Assembly: GCA_002688355.1 (NCBI GenBank) | Contig: NZCT01000024.1 | Coordinates: 175,762 to 224,511 of the forward strand | Reading direction: 5' to 3' | Source: an archaeon | GTDB taxonomy: Archaea > Nanobdellota > Nanobdellia > SCGC-AAA011-G17 > GW2011-AR20 | Length of the DNA: 48,750 nt | Shown here: positions 1 to 9,411 of the stretch, one piece after another | Numbering within the stretch: position 1 is the first letter of the stretch | Layout: each line of letters opens with the position of its first letter | Program-made: the position numbers and the translations under genes | The notes under the pieces: model-generated | Databases searched by the model: none | What the model was told of the DNA's origin: nothing | Seen by the model: the letters and a program-made list of their open reading frames with translations, nothing else

Positions 1-639
1 GGCATTGTAAAAAAATCTCCAACATTAATTTCTTCCTCAACTCCATCTAATGCAACTTCAGCTAACCTTCCTAAAGGAACATTAAATGTTTCACTAAATC
101 TATTTTCCTTAATAATAGTATTTTCTTTTTTAATCGTAATTGGATAATCTAAATTCACAATAGTATTAGCATCTCCAATACTAACACTAACTGTTAATTC
201 ATCAGAAGCATCAATATTATAACCAAATTCTTTTACTTGTTGAAAATCAATACAAAATCTTAAGTTATTTTCTAAGTAACTTTTAATTTCATTTTCCATA
301 TGACCAATTAAATTAGGTTTTCTGTTAAAACAAGCTGTGAAAGAATCAGTATGACATAAATAAGAAACTTTACTATCAAAATAATATTGATACAATCCAG
401 GGTCTACACTTCCCCCTTGTCTTCCAAGTAAATTAATAACCTCTGTACCGTGAAACTTAATACAAGATTCAACATAATCTTTTAAAGGCTGTAATTTACT
501 ATCATCATATTTAGCATCTTGTCTAATATCTTTAGCACTTTGATTAATCAAAAAATAAGCAACTCCAATTATTGCAACTATTATAATTCCAAGAATAATA
601 AATATAGTAACCTGTCCTCTCTTTTTACTATCAAACATA
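1..639 (-). CDS. Membrane-anchored/secreted protein with pilin-like N-terminus (partial, continues past the left edge)
   Basis: Minus-strand reading frame open from 639 to the window edge; N-terminus MFDSKKRGQVTIFIIIGIIIVAIIGVAYFLI resembles an archaeal class III signal peptide/TM anchor. Confidence 0.7.
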
Positions 640-673
640 ATAGAATAGAAAAATAAAATGAATATTTAAAGCT

Positions 674-690
674 ATTGCTTAATTAGCAAT
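674..690 (-). terminator. Hairpin ATTGCT-AATTA-AGCAAT at the end of the mini-ORF
   Basis: 6-bp perfect inverted repeat with 5-nt loop overlapping the stop codon, followed on the minus strand by T-rich sequence. Confidence 0.4.
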
Positions 691-766
691 ATTTACAAAC
701 ATTACCAGTTTTTTTAACAGGTTTTTTCTTTGCCTTTGGTTTTGCTTTAGGTTTTGCTTTTGCCAT
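683..766 (-). CDS. 27-aa Lys/Pro/Ala-repeat mini-protein MAKAKPKAKPKAKKKPVKKTGNVCKYC
   Basis: ATG preceded by a strong SD-like GAGGTGAG; complete ORF; not in supplied track. Confidence 0.55.
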   Translation of the reverse strand: MAKAKPKAKPKAKKKPVKKTGNVCKYC

Positions 767-846
767 TTTTTACTCACCTCATGAATATTAATTTGTTTTA
801 ATAATTTAATCATAACTTAATTATAAACCTATCGTTTAACATTAAA

Positions 847-1116
847 TCAATTTACATCCCTATGTGTCTTATACATAAATGCAGAATCTTTACTATGTTT
901 CTTTAAAATCTTTATAACTTCTTTAAAAATATTTTCTGATGTAATTTCCTTCTTATTCTTAATCCATTTATTAACTTCTTTACTCACCTTATCGCATATC
1001 TTTTCAGCATCTTTTTTTTCCATATGTGTAGTTAAACAAGCATAATAACAACTCGCGTAAACTTTCTTAACATCAAACTTTTCCTTTTGCCCACCTCTTT
1101 TTACTATATGTTCCAT
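847..1116 (-). CDS. Stand-alone ATP-cone domain protein
   Basis: MEHIVKRGGQKEKFDVKKVYASCYYACL... resembles the ATP-cone domain of NrdR/ribonucleotide reductase; 89 aa, nothing fused. Confidence 0.75.
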   Translation of the reverse strand: MEHIVKRGGQKEKFDVKKVYASCYYACLTTHMEKKDAEKICDKVSKEVNKWIKNKKEITSENIFKEVIKILKKHSKDSAFMYKTHRDVN

Positions 1117-1155
1117 TTAATCCAAAAGTAATTCTTTTCTTATAAACTTATTCAT

Positions 1156-1638
1156 TTAATTACTATTAATAGGACATTTTGTTAATTCACTCAAAGTTTG
1201 TAATTGCAATACTCCAATATGTTCACTTCCATTAATAATCCACGTAGGATAACTTTGAATACCTTTCTCAATACAAATTTGAGTTTGACTTCTATCTTGA
1301 TTAGAACATTCAACATAATTAACATTATCTATAGATTTACCAAATAAACCTTTTTGAGTAACACAATTTGGACACCAAAATGCACCATAGAAAATAGCAT
1401 CACTATCAGTTAAACATTGAGCAAAATCATCGTACTTACCAGGACCAGCAGATCTAGTATAACCAATAACTAAAGTTACAATAATTATAGCAATTAAAAC
1501 AAGATAAACAATATGTTTTCTTTTAATTTTTGATTCTTTCTTAGGTTCTTCTACAACTTTATGTTTTGATCTATTATGTTGTTCTAATGCTTCAATAGAA
1601 TTAAAATCTTTATTACACTCTTCACATTTGTTTTCCAT
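1156..1638 (-). CDS. C2H2 zinc-finger + TM + thioredoxin-like (WCPNC) protein
   Basis: CEECNKDFNSIEALEQHNRSKH zinc finger, one TM segment, GAFWCPNCVTQK thioredoxin-like active site and cis-Pro region SYPTWI. Confidence 0.8.
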   Translation of the reverse strand: MENKCEECNKDFNSIEALEQHNRSKHKVVEEPKKESKIKRKHIVYLVLIAIIIVTLVIGYTRSAGPGKYDDFAQCLTDSDAIFYGAFWCPNCVTQKGLFGKSIDNVNYVECSNQDRSQTQICIEKGIQSYPTWIINGSEHIGVLQLQTLSELTKCPINSN

Positions 1639-1678
1639 GTTTATAATGAAAACAACAATTAGTATTTAAAATTAATCC

Positions 1679-4303
1679 TTAATCAAACTCTTGCGTTACA
1701 TTTTTTATAATATGGTAACCAATTCTACTTAAAGCAAATACAATTACTACACCTATTAAAATTAATCCCCAATCAACTAATTCTAAAGGTATAACTTTCA
1801 AATATTTTCCCAATCCTGTATACAACACAATCACTTGTAATAATAAGGAAAAACCAACAGCTAATAATAAAAATTTATTTGTAAATACATTTTTCTTGTA
1901 AATACTTTCAACCATATAAATTCTAACCATCTCCAAAACAACTAAAGTTGTAAAAACCATTGTCTGAGCTTTTACTAAATCTATTTGTAAATATTTATTA
2001 AATAAAAATAAACTTAATCCAGTCATTAAAATTCCAATTAACAAAATATTATACCACATATTTCTAGAAACAATTCTTTCCTTAGGCTTCCTAGGTGCTT
2101 TTTTCATAACACCTTCATCAGCACTATCTAATCCTAAAGCTAAAGCAGGAAAACCATCTGTAATTAAATTAACCCACAATAAATGTATAGCAATTAATGG
2201 TATAGCAATATTTCCCCCAAACGTAAATCCAATTATTAAAGCAATAAATAAAATTAAAACCTCACCCATATTACTTGATAATAAATAATTAACAAACTTC
2301 TTTACATTATCATAAATACTTCTTCCTTCTTCTATAGCACTTACAATAGTAGCAAAATTATCATCCAATAAAATCATATCAGAGCTCTCTTTAGCAACAT
2401 CAGTTCCACTAACACCCATAGAAACACCTATATCAGCTTTTTTCAATGCAGGAGCATCATTAACCCCATCTCCAGTCATTGCAACAATCTCTCCATTATT
2501 TTGTAAAGCATCAACAATTTTAATCTTATGCTCAGGATTAACTCTTGCATAAATATTATATTTGTTTATTACATCTTTCAAATGTTCTAGCTTATCAATT
2601 TCCTGTCCAGTTAAAACTTTACCCTTTATACCTAACCTAGAACCAATTGCTTTCGCAGTTACAGCATGATCTCCAGTAATCATAATAACTCTAATTCCAG
2701 CTTCTTTACATTTTCTAATTGCAACTTTAGCTTCCTCTCTTTCAGGATCTATCATACCTTGTAATCCAACAAAAATTAATTTATTTTCTTCTAGTTTATC
2801 ACTTTCCTTATAAGCAAATCCTAAAACCCTTAAAGCATTTAATGCTAAATTCTCATTAACTTTCAAAATTTTATTTTTATCTTTCTCAGAAAGCTTTCTC
2901 ACTTTACCATTTTCATAAATTCTATCACAAACACTCAAAATTTTTTCAGGAGCACCTTTAGACATAATCATATTTTTATTCTGCCATTTATGTAAAGTCG
3001 ACATCATTTTTCTTTCAGAAGTGAAAAATTCTTCTTTCAATCTTTTTCTTTTCTTCTCTAAATTCTTTTTATCAATTCCAAATTTTCCAGCACTTACTAA
3101 CAAAGAACCTTCTGTAGGATCTCCAATTAATTCATGATCATCTTGAAACAAAGCATTATTACATAAAACTCCAATCTCTAATAAAAATTCTAATTCTTTA
3201 TCATTAACTTCTTGATCTTTATACAAAAACTTACCTTCTTTATCATAACCAGATCCAGTAACATCAATCACTTTTCCATTAACATAAATTCTTTGTACAG
3301 CCATTTCATTTTTAGTTAAAGTCCCTGTTTTATCCGATCCGATAACAGTTATTGAACCTAAAGTCTCAACAGAAGGTAACTTTCTAATTAACGCATTTTT
3401 CTTAACCATTTTTTTAACACCAACAGCTAAAGAAATAGTAACAACAGCAGGCAATCCTTCAGGAACAGCAGCAACAGCTAAACTAACTCCAACTAATAAC
3501 ATTTCTAAAAAACTTCCGCCTTTTAACGTACCACCAACAAAAACAATTAAAGCAACAACAATTACAATATAACCTAAAGTTTTCCCTAATCTATTTAATT
3601 TAATTTGCAACGGAGTTAAAGTTTGTTCTGTTCCCTCAATTAAAGTAGCAATTTTACCTATTTCTGTTTTCATTCCAGTTCCAGTAACTACAGCTCTACC
3701 TCTGCCATTAACAACAGTAGTTCCAGAAAAAATCATATTATCTTGATCAGCTATTTCACAATTTTCTTTTATTGATTTAACATTTTTAGAAATAGGAATA
3801 CTTTCCCCAGTTAATGAAGCTTCTTGTGTTTGTAAACTATTATTTTCAATTATTCTAGCATCACAAGGAATCTTCTTACCAGTCTCTAAAACAATCACAT
3901 CTCCAGGAACTAAATCTTTAGAATCAATTCTTTTAATCTTACTTTCCCTAACAACTTCAATATGTAAACTACTTAATTTTTTCAAAGCCTGAATACTTTT
4001 CTCTGCCTTATATTCTTGAATAAAACCTAATACTCCATTCAACAACAAAATTGCTCCAATAACTATTGAATCTATAAATTCTTTAAAAAATAGAGAAATT
4101 ACTAAAGCTCCAATTAAAATATACACAACAAAACTCTTAAACTGATTAATAAAAATTTTAAAAGGGGAAATTCTTTTACCCTCTTTTAATTCATTTAAAC
4201 CATATTTTTGCAATCTTAATTTTGATTCCTCTTCACTTAAACCATCTTTAGAAGTTTTTAATTCTCTGAAAACATTATCAACATCTTTTTTATAAAAATC
4301 CAT
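1679..4303 (-). CDS. P-type cation-transporting ATPase (P2/Ca2+-type)
   Basis: SDKTGTLT phosphorylation motif, [27 protein letters not shown]; 874 aa. Confidence 0.95.
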   Translation of the reverse strand: MDFYKKDVDNVFRELKTSKDGLSEEESKLRLQKYGLNELKEGKRISPFKIFINQFKSFVVYILIGALVISLFFKEFIDSIVIGAILLLNGVLGFIQEYKAEKSIQALKKLSSLHIEVVRESKIKRIDSKDLVPGDVIVLETGKKIPCDARIIENNSLQTQEASLTGESIPISKNVKSIKENCEIADQDNMIFSGTTVVNGRGRAVVTGTGMKTEIGKIATLIEGTEQTLTPLQIKLNRLGKTLGYIVIVVALIVFVGGTLKGGSFLEMLLVGVSLAVAAVPEGLPAVVTISLAVGVKKMVKKNALIRKLPSVETLGSITVIGSDKTGTLTKNEMAVQRIYVNGKVIDVTGSGYDKEGKFLYKDQEVNDKELEFLLEIGVLCNNALFQDDHELIGDPTEGSLLVSAGKFGIDKKNLEKKRKRLKEEFFTSERKMMSTLHKWQNKNMIMSKGAPEKILSVCDRIYENGKVRKLSEKDKNKILKVNENLALNALRVLGFAYKESDKLEENKLIFVGLQGMIDPEREEAKVAIRKCKEAGIRVIMITGDHAVTAKAIGSRLGIKGKVLTGQEIDKLEHLKDVINKYNIYARVNPEHKIKIVDALQNNGEIVAMTGDGVNDAPALKKADIGVSMGVSGTDVAKESSDMILLDDNFATIVSAIEEGRSIYDNVKKFVNYLLSSNMGEVLILFIALIIGFTFGGNIAIPLIAIHLLWVNLITDGFPALALGLDSADEGVMKKAPRKPKERIVSRNMWYNILLIGILMTGLSLFLFNKYLQIDLVKAQTMVFTTLVVLEMVRIYMVESIYKKNVFTNKFLLLAVGFSLLLQVIVLYTGLGKYLKVIPLELVDWGLILIGVVIVFALSRIGYHIIKNVTQEFD

Positions 4304-4316
4304 AAATTAATATAAA

Positions 4317-4835
4317 TTATTTATTATTTAAATCTACCTTACACCCAACAAATAAATCTTTTGCTGTAAAGTAATAAGACAATCCCAATAAAATCATAAC
4401 ACTAATCCTTATTTCATTAATATATGTTGTAACAAAAGAAAATACACTTACACCTAACCCTCCAAGTAAAGTTATTATTGGAATTAATAAAGCTGAGCAA
4501 GTACATGTTCCCAAAAACAATCCAATAAAAGTTCCAAAAAAACCTCCAGAAGAATTTTTCTGAATTATTGGAGTCTTTAGTTTTACTTTACGATAAATTA
4601 TCATTGTAATTATTACACTTGAAATCAAAGGAACATATATTATATAGATCACATCTAAAAAACTAATAAAATTATTAAAATTAAATACAAACTTAGGAAA
4701 CAGAAATATTATTTGCATTAATATACCTAAAAAAAATAAAAAAATTATAAGAAGGAAAAAAAATAAAAAAAAATAATTTTTATTCTTCAAAACCAAAAGA
4801 CTATTCTTTATTAAATTCCCCATTTTAAAAAACAA
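4317..4835 (-). CDS. Integral membrane protein of unknown function
   Basis: Multiple hydrophobic segments, GTCTCSALLIP motif. Confidence 0.6.
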   Translation of the reverse strand: MFFKMGNLIKNSLLVLKNKNYFFLFFFLLIIFLFFLGILMQIIFLFPKFVFNFNNFISFLDVIYIIYVPLISSVIITMIIYRKVKLKTPIIQKNSSGGFFGTFIGLFLGTCTCSALLIPIITLLGGLGVSVFSFVTTYINEIRISVMILLGLSYYFTAKDLFVGCKVDLNNK

Positions 4836-4849
4836 AAAATTAATAGAAA

Positions 4850-5707
4850 TTAACTTTCTATTAAAGTATCTAAGATTTGTTTAAATGTTGAAAATGGTAA
4901 TGCTCCACTTACTTTAAATCCTAAAGCATTATTCAAATCCCCACAAACAGTACCTTGAGGATCACAAACATTTGCATCATAAGATATAGTATCACCATCT
5001 AACTTACCAATTATAAATCCAGGCGTACCACTTACTCCAGCATTATTCCCATCTTGGAAATCTTGATTTACTTCATCAAGATATTTCTGAGAGTCGTAAC
5101 AATCAGTAAATTGTCCAACATCCAAACCTACATCAGAAGCCCATTGTCTTAAGTTACCTTCACTCAAAGAACCTTGATTTTCAAATATTATGTCATGATA
5201 ATCCCAAAATTTACCTTGTTCATTTGCACACTCAGATGCCAATGCTGCAGGCATAGCTAAAGGATGAAAATCTAATGGAAAGTGTTTGTAAACAAATTTA
5301 ACTTTTCCAGAATTGATATATTCTTCTTTTAACTGCGGTAAAGCATTAGCATAAGCTCTTCCACAAAATGGACATTCAAAATCTGAAAACTCTATAATAG
5401 CAATTTCAGCATCTTCATCACCCAATACAGTTTCACCTGCTGCGCTTGCACTTAATATTAATTCTCCTCCAGACGGAACATTATTTCCTCCATTACCTAC
5501 AATAGCTCCAGATCCTCCATTTCCAGAATTAGAACCTTGAAATCCTCCAGTTAAAATACTTATTAAAAATAAAGCCATGAATATAAAACTCACAAACATC
5601 CACATTGTACTTTTCTTAAACGTTACAGTTTCTTCTTTTTTATTATTTATAACTTCTTTACTAGTTGAAACTTCTTCTTTTGAAACTTCTTTATCATTCT
5701 CTTCCAT
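4850..5707 (-). CDS. DsbA-like thiol:disulfide interchange protein with TM anchor
   Basis: FSDFECPFCGRAYANALPQLKEEY...KFVYKHFPLDFHPLA, GTPGFIIG; SD GGAGGGG upstream. Confidence 0.92.
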   Translation of the reverse strand: MEENDKEVSKEEVSTSKEVINNKKEETVTFKKSTMWMFVSFIFMALFLISILTGGFQGSNSGNGGSGAIVGNGGNNVPSGGELILSASAAGETVLGDEDAEIAIIEFSDFECPFCGRAYANALPQLKEEYINSGKVKFVYKHFPLDFHPLAMPAALASECANEQGKFWDYHDIIFENQGSLSEGNLRQWASDVGLDVGQFTDCYDSQKYLDEVNQDFQDGNNAGVSGTPGFIIGKLDGDTISYDANVCDPQGTVCGDLNNALGFKVSGALPFSTFKQILDTLIES

Positions 5708-5809
5708 TAAAACCCCTCCAGATTTTTTAAAAGTAAAATGTTATTTATATACTTTACCTTTAATTATATTATAATTTTTATAGTAAAGATTAATAAATGT
5801 ATTGTTCAT

Positions 5810-7534
5810 TTATTCCAATAATAAATTACTAACATCACTTTTCTTTTTTAAGAATTTATTAACATCATAAGGAATTTTCTTTAAAGGTTTTGTACTTATT
5901 CTTATTCCATCCTCCTCAACATTACATATAATATTCATTTTCCATTTGTCTAAAGTTTCAGGAAAATCAACTCTATAATGAGCACCTCTACTTTCTTCTC
6001 TAAACAATGCACTTCTAATAATCATCTCACAAGTTGGTAACATATTTCTAATATCTAAAGCAGCTATTAAATTTTCATTCATTATTAAAGAATTATCAAC
6101 TTTAAATTTAAGTTTTTTATATTTATGTAATTTCTTCAAAGCTTTTTTCATATCTCTAGCTTTTCTTACAACACCAACATTTCTCCACATTAAATTTTGA
6201 ATATCCTTCTTAATCTTAATCGGATCTTTACCTCTTTCATTTCCTAATTTATGCATTATCTCCAAAACTTTATCATTAACTAAACTTTCATCTATCTTTG
6301 TAAATCTTATTGATTTTAATTCTTTTAAAATGTTTTTCCCTGTTAATTTTCCAAAAATAATAATCTCGGCCAGACTATTTCCACCTAATCTATTTGCGCC
6401 ATGAACTCCAGCTGTAACTTCCCCAATTGCAAATAAGTTCTTTATACTAGTTTTCCCAGTCTCATGATCAACATAAATTCCACCCATAGAGTAATGTGCC
6501 GTTGGAGCTACTTCCATCTTATCTTTAGAAATATCAACATTAACATAATCCTTAAACTGTTTATACATTCTAGGAATTCTTGATAAAATATATTTTTTAG
6601 GTTTGTAACTAATATCTAAATAAACACCTTTCTTTTTAGTTCCTCTTCCTTCTTTAATTTCATTATAAACAGCTCTAGCCACAACATCCCTAGCACTTAA
6701 CTCCATTTTTTCAGGAGCGTATTTTTCCATAAATCTTTGTCCTCTTTTATTTGTTAATATTCCACCTTCTCCTCTTACAGCTTCAGTAACAAGCAAACCT
6801 TCTGCTTCTTGAGGATAAACCATACCAGTTGGATGAAACTGAAACATCTCCATATCCATAAATTTAGCACCTAACTCATAGCCTAAAAAAATTCCATCTC
6901 CATTATTTTCCCAAAATCTTGAAGAACTTCTTTTATACATTCTAGAATGTCCACCAGTACATAAAACTACAATTTTACTATGGAAAATAATAAACTCACC
7001 ATTTCGAATATCTAATCCAATTGCACCATTAACTCTTCCCTTAGCATATAACAAAGAAACAATATAAATTTCATTTTTAAATCTTACTTCTCTTTTCAAA
7101 GTTTGATCAACTAATGAATCTAATATTGCCTTCCCAGTATAATCTCCAACAAAACAAGCTCTTCTATAAGTAGCAGCTCCAAAAAATCTTTGTGTAATCT
7201 TACCGTTAGTTTCTTTATGAAATTTAACTTTCCACTTTGCTAATTCTTTAACAGCGTCAGTCGCGTTTTTACATAAAACTTTGACAGCCTTTGCATCGTT
7301 AATATAGCCACCTTCTCGTATTGTATCAGCAGCATGTACTTGCCAAGAATCTTTTTTATCTAAGTTACCTAAAGCAGCATTTATACCTCCAGTAGCTAAA
7401 ATAGTATGTGCATCTCTCTTCTCGCATTTACCAACAACTAAAACATCTGCTTTATTGTCATGTAACTCAATAGCAACTCTCAAACCAGCTCCACCTGAAC
7501 CAATTATTAGAACATCAGATTTTTCAATATTTAT
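5810..7534 (-). CDS. Succinate dehydrogenase/fumarate reductase (or NadB)-type flavoprotein; start extended relative to the supplied ORF
   Basis: TGGINAALGN, HPTGM, GGIYVD, NRLGGNSLAE motifs. In-frame upstream sequence encodes SDVLIIGSGGAGL (FAD-binding GxGxxG), open to 7534 (ATA) with ATT at 7526-7528; no in-frame ATG/GTG/TTG upstream of that motif. Confidence 0.85.
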   Translation of the reverse strand: MNIEKSDVLIIGSGGAGLRVAIELHDNKADVLVVGKCEKRDAHTILATGGINAALGNLDKKDSWQVHAADTIREGGYINDAKAVKVLCKNATDAVKELAKWKVKFHKETNGKITQRFFGAATYRRACFVGDYTGKAILDSLVDQTLKREVRFKNEIYIVSLLYAKGRVNGAIGLDIRNGEFIIFHSKIVVLCTGGHSRMYKRSSSRFWENNGDGIFLGYELGAKFMDMEMFQFHPTGMVYPQEAEGLLVTEAVRGEGGILTNKRGQRFMEKYAPEKMELSARDVVARAVYNEIKEGRGTKKKGVYLDISYKPKKYILSRIPRMYKQFKDYVNVDISKDKMEVAPTAHYSMGGIYVDHETGKTSIKNLFAIGEVTAGVHGANRLGGNSLAEIIIFGKLTGKNILKELKSIRFTKIDESLVNDKVLEIMHKLGNERGKDPIKIKKDIQNLMWRNVGVVRKARDMKKALKKLHKYKKLKFKVDNSLIMNENLIAALDIRNMLPTCEMIIRSALFREESRGAHYRVDFPETLDKWKMNIICNVEEDGIRISTKPLKKIPYDVNKFLKKKSDVSNLLLE

Positions 7535-7603
7535 TCAAATCACCTCTCCTATATAATAAAAAATTGAATATTAATAAATTTATGTTTCTTGATTTAATCA
7601 TTA

Positions 7604-8518
7604 TTATATTAATTTAGGAGTCATATTTTCATTCCATTCTAACAAAGGTACCAATTTATATGATATAAAATGTTTAACGTCTATATAAATAAAATTTGGA
7701 ATTATTGGTTTTTTGATCATTATCTCAGCAGGTTGTTCTACATGACTTTGTAATATAAATGTTATAGGCACATAGACATTTCTACAAAAATTTTCTATAT
7801 CTTGTTTAAAATTATCCACTCCGCCATAAGAGCTACCAAGTTTAAGATATACTCTATTTAAGAATTGTTTTAAATAATTATAATAAAAATTCTCAAAACT
7901 ATTAATGTAATCAGGTAAATCAAGATATTCTAAGAACGATGAATCAAGTTTTACTTGCAACAGTATAGCTCTATTCTTTTTTCTTAAAATTTTCCCAAAC
8001 CTAAATGCAACTTTTAAAAAATCTTTTTCTTCCTCTGTCAAGAAATTTTCTTTTTCTCTTAAATGTTCTATATCCCATGTAGCTTGCATATATTCTTCAT
8101 CCAATAATTCATATATGAATGAAGGTAAATCAACTGCAGAACCCACTTTTTTAACATTTTCAGTTGTTGCAAAATACAGTGGTTTTGAACTCATATCTGC
8201 AGTTATATCTTGATGCCAACCTTCAGTAGAAGATCCTCCTTTTGCTAATATCTTAGATATATTTTCTATTGCTCTTTTCATACCTTTTGGTAATCTTGAT
8301 GTGTCTAAACCATATTTTTTTATAAAAGGTAATAATAATATACTTGTACCATGATACAACCATGCTGATTTATCTTTAATATTATCATTCCATAATTTTG
8401 AGATAAAGATATAATGTTCTTCAACAAATTTATCTATGTCTATACTTTCAAGATATTTTCTATCTACATTTTTTATAATTTCACTCTTGAAATCTTCTTT
8501 AATTTTTTCAATAGACAT
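7604..8518 (-). CDS. Putative ADP-ribosyltransferase-fold protein
   Basis: WLYHGTS...YGLDTSRLPKG...LYFATT...VEQPAEIMIKKPIIPNFIYI matches an H-Y-E-like ART layout. Confidence 0.5.
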   Translation of the reverse strand: MSIEKIKEDFKSEIIKNVDRKYLESIDIDKFVEEHYIFISKLWNDNIKDKSAWLYHGTSILLLPFIKKYGLDTSRLPKGMKRAIENISKILAKGGSSTEGWHQDITADMSSKPLYFATTENVKKVGSAVDLPSFIYELLDEEYMQATWDIEHLREKENFLTEEEKDFLKVAFRFGKILRKKNRAILLQVKLDSSFLEYLDLPDYINSFENFYYNYLKQFLNRVYLKLGSSYGGVDNFKQDIENFCRNVYVPITFILQSHVEQPAEIMIKKPIIPNFIYIDVKHFISYKLVPLLEWNENMTPKLI

Positions 8519-8560
8519 TTTAAAACAATAATCATTATTGATTTAATAAATTTATGTTTT

Positions 8561-9313
8561 CTAATTGCTCGAGTTTTCCCACAAAACATTAAAAATCTTG
8601 ATTTGAGTTCTCGCAAAATTTTCATCCTTTATCAATAATGCATAGGGCTTCTCACCTTGACTAAGAAAATAAACATAATCACCTGCAACTCCAAATTCCA
8701 TTTCCACTTGATCATTCGTATATTTAATTTCAATATATTTTAATTTCTCTCTTTCTTTTCCATGTTCTTTAACATTTTTTGGAACGATTAATCGTTGATG
8801 AACCTTTTTTTTAATTCTAGGCCCATGGAAATATTCTAATAGAAATGCATTCCATTTACTATAAGCAATAGGTGCAGAAGATATGTAAACATTAGAATTA
8901 ATATTCCAACTTTCTGTAAACTCATTAAACATAGATTTAACTCCTCTCAATCCTTCAAAATATTTAAAATCATTTTCTTTACTCTCTTTGATTTCAATAG
9001 TCTTTAATTTATCTACAAATTCTTTTAAATCCTCTCTTTCTTTTTCTAATTGTTTTTCTTTTTCTCTTATAATTGTAAACAAATTTTCAGGATTAACAGA
9101 TCTATACACCTTCACATTATTAGTTATTTTAAAACTAATGAGTCCACTATCAAGTAATTTTCCTAGGATATCATATATATGTGAACGAGGGATCTTCTCT
9201 TTAGAACATATAACTCCTGCTTTTGCTTCTTTATGTTGTAATAGAAATAAATATACCTTTGATTGAACTTGTGTAAGTCCGGTATTTTGTAATTTTTCAA
9301 TTATATCTTTCAT
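8561..9313 (-). CDS. TrmB-family transcriptional regulator
   Basis: N-terminal wHTH (LTQVQSKVYLFLLQHKEAKAGVICSKEKIPRSHIYDILGKLLDSGLI), coiled linker, C-terminal effector-like domain. Confidence 0.85.
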   Translation of the reverse strand: MKDIIEKLQNTGLTQVQSKVYLFLLQHKEAKAGVICSKEKIPRSHIYDILGKLLDSGLISFKITNNVKVYRSVNPENLFTIIREKEKQLEKEREDLKEFVDKLKTIEIKESKENDFKYFEGLRGVKSMFNEFTESWNINSNVYISSAPIAYSKWNAFLLEYFHGPRIKKKVHQRLIVPKNVKEHGKEREKLKYIEIKYTNDQVEMEFGVAGDYVYFLSQGEKPYALLIKDENFARTQIKIFNVLWENSSN

Positions 9314-9344
9314 TTTAATATAGCTACACCAATAAGAGGTAGCA

Positions 9345-9358
9345 AGTATTTAAATACT
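9345..9358. promoter_or_regulatory. 14-nt perfect palindrome AGTATTTAAATACT in divergent promoter region
   Basis: Read directly; lies between the divergent starts at 9313 (-) and 9412 (+). Confidence 0.5.
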
Positions 9359-9411
9359 CCTTTTAAGCTTATTACTATAAAGTAAAGACAAACGTTCAAG
9401 GAGGAACAAAA

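Noticed and set aside
5577-5774. ORF on + strand, 65 aa
   Set aside because: Antisense to the start of the DsbA-like gene; hydrophobic mirror of its N-terminal coding; no SD
5753-5787. Inverted repeat ctttac...gtaaag upstream of the DsbA-like gene
   Set aside because: Only 6 bp with a long AT-rich loop; not distinguishable from chance
8414-8638. ORF on + strand, 74 aa
   Set aside because: Antisense to ART-like and TrmB gene ends; F/I/Y-rich shadow ORF typical of AT-rich DNA
8988-9266. ORF on + strand, 92 aa
   Set aside because: Antisense to the TrmB regulator, no independent support
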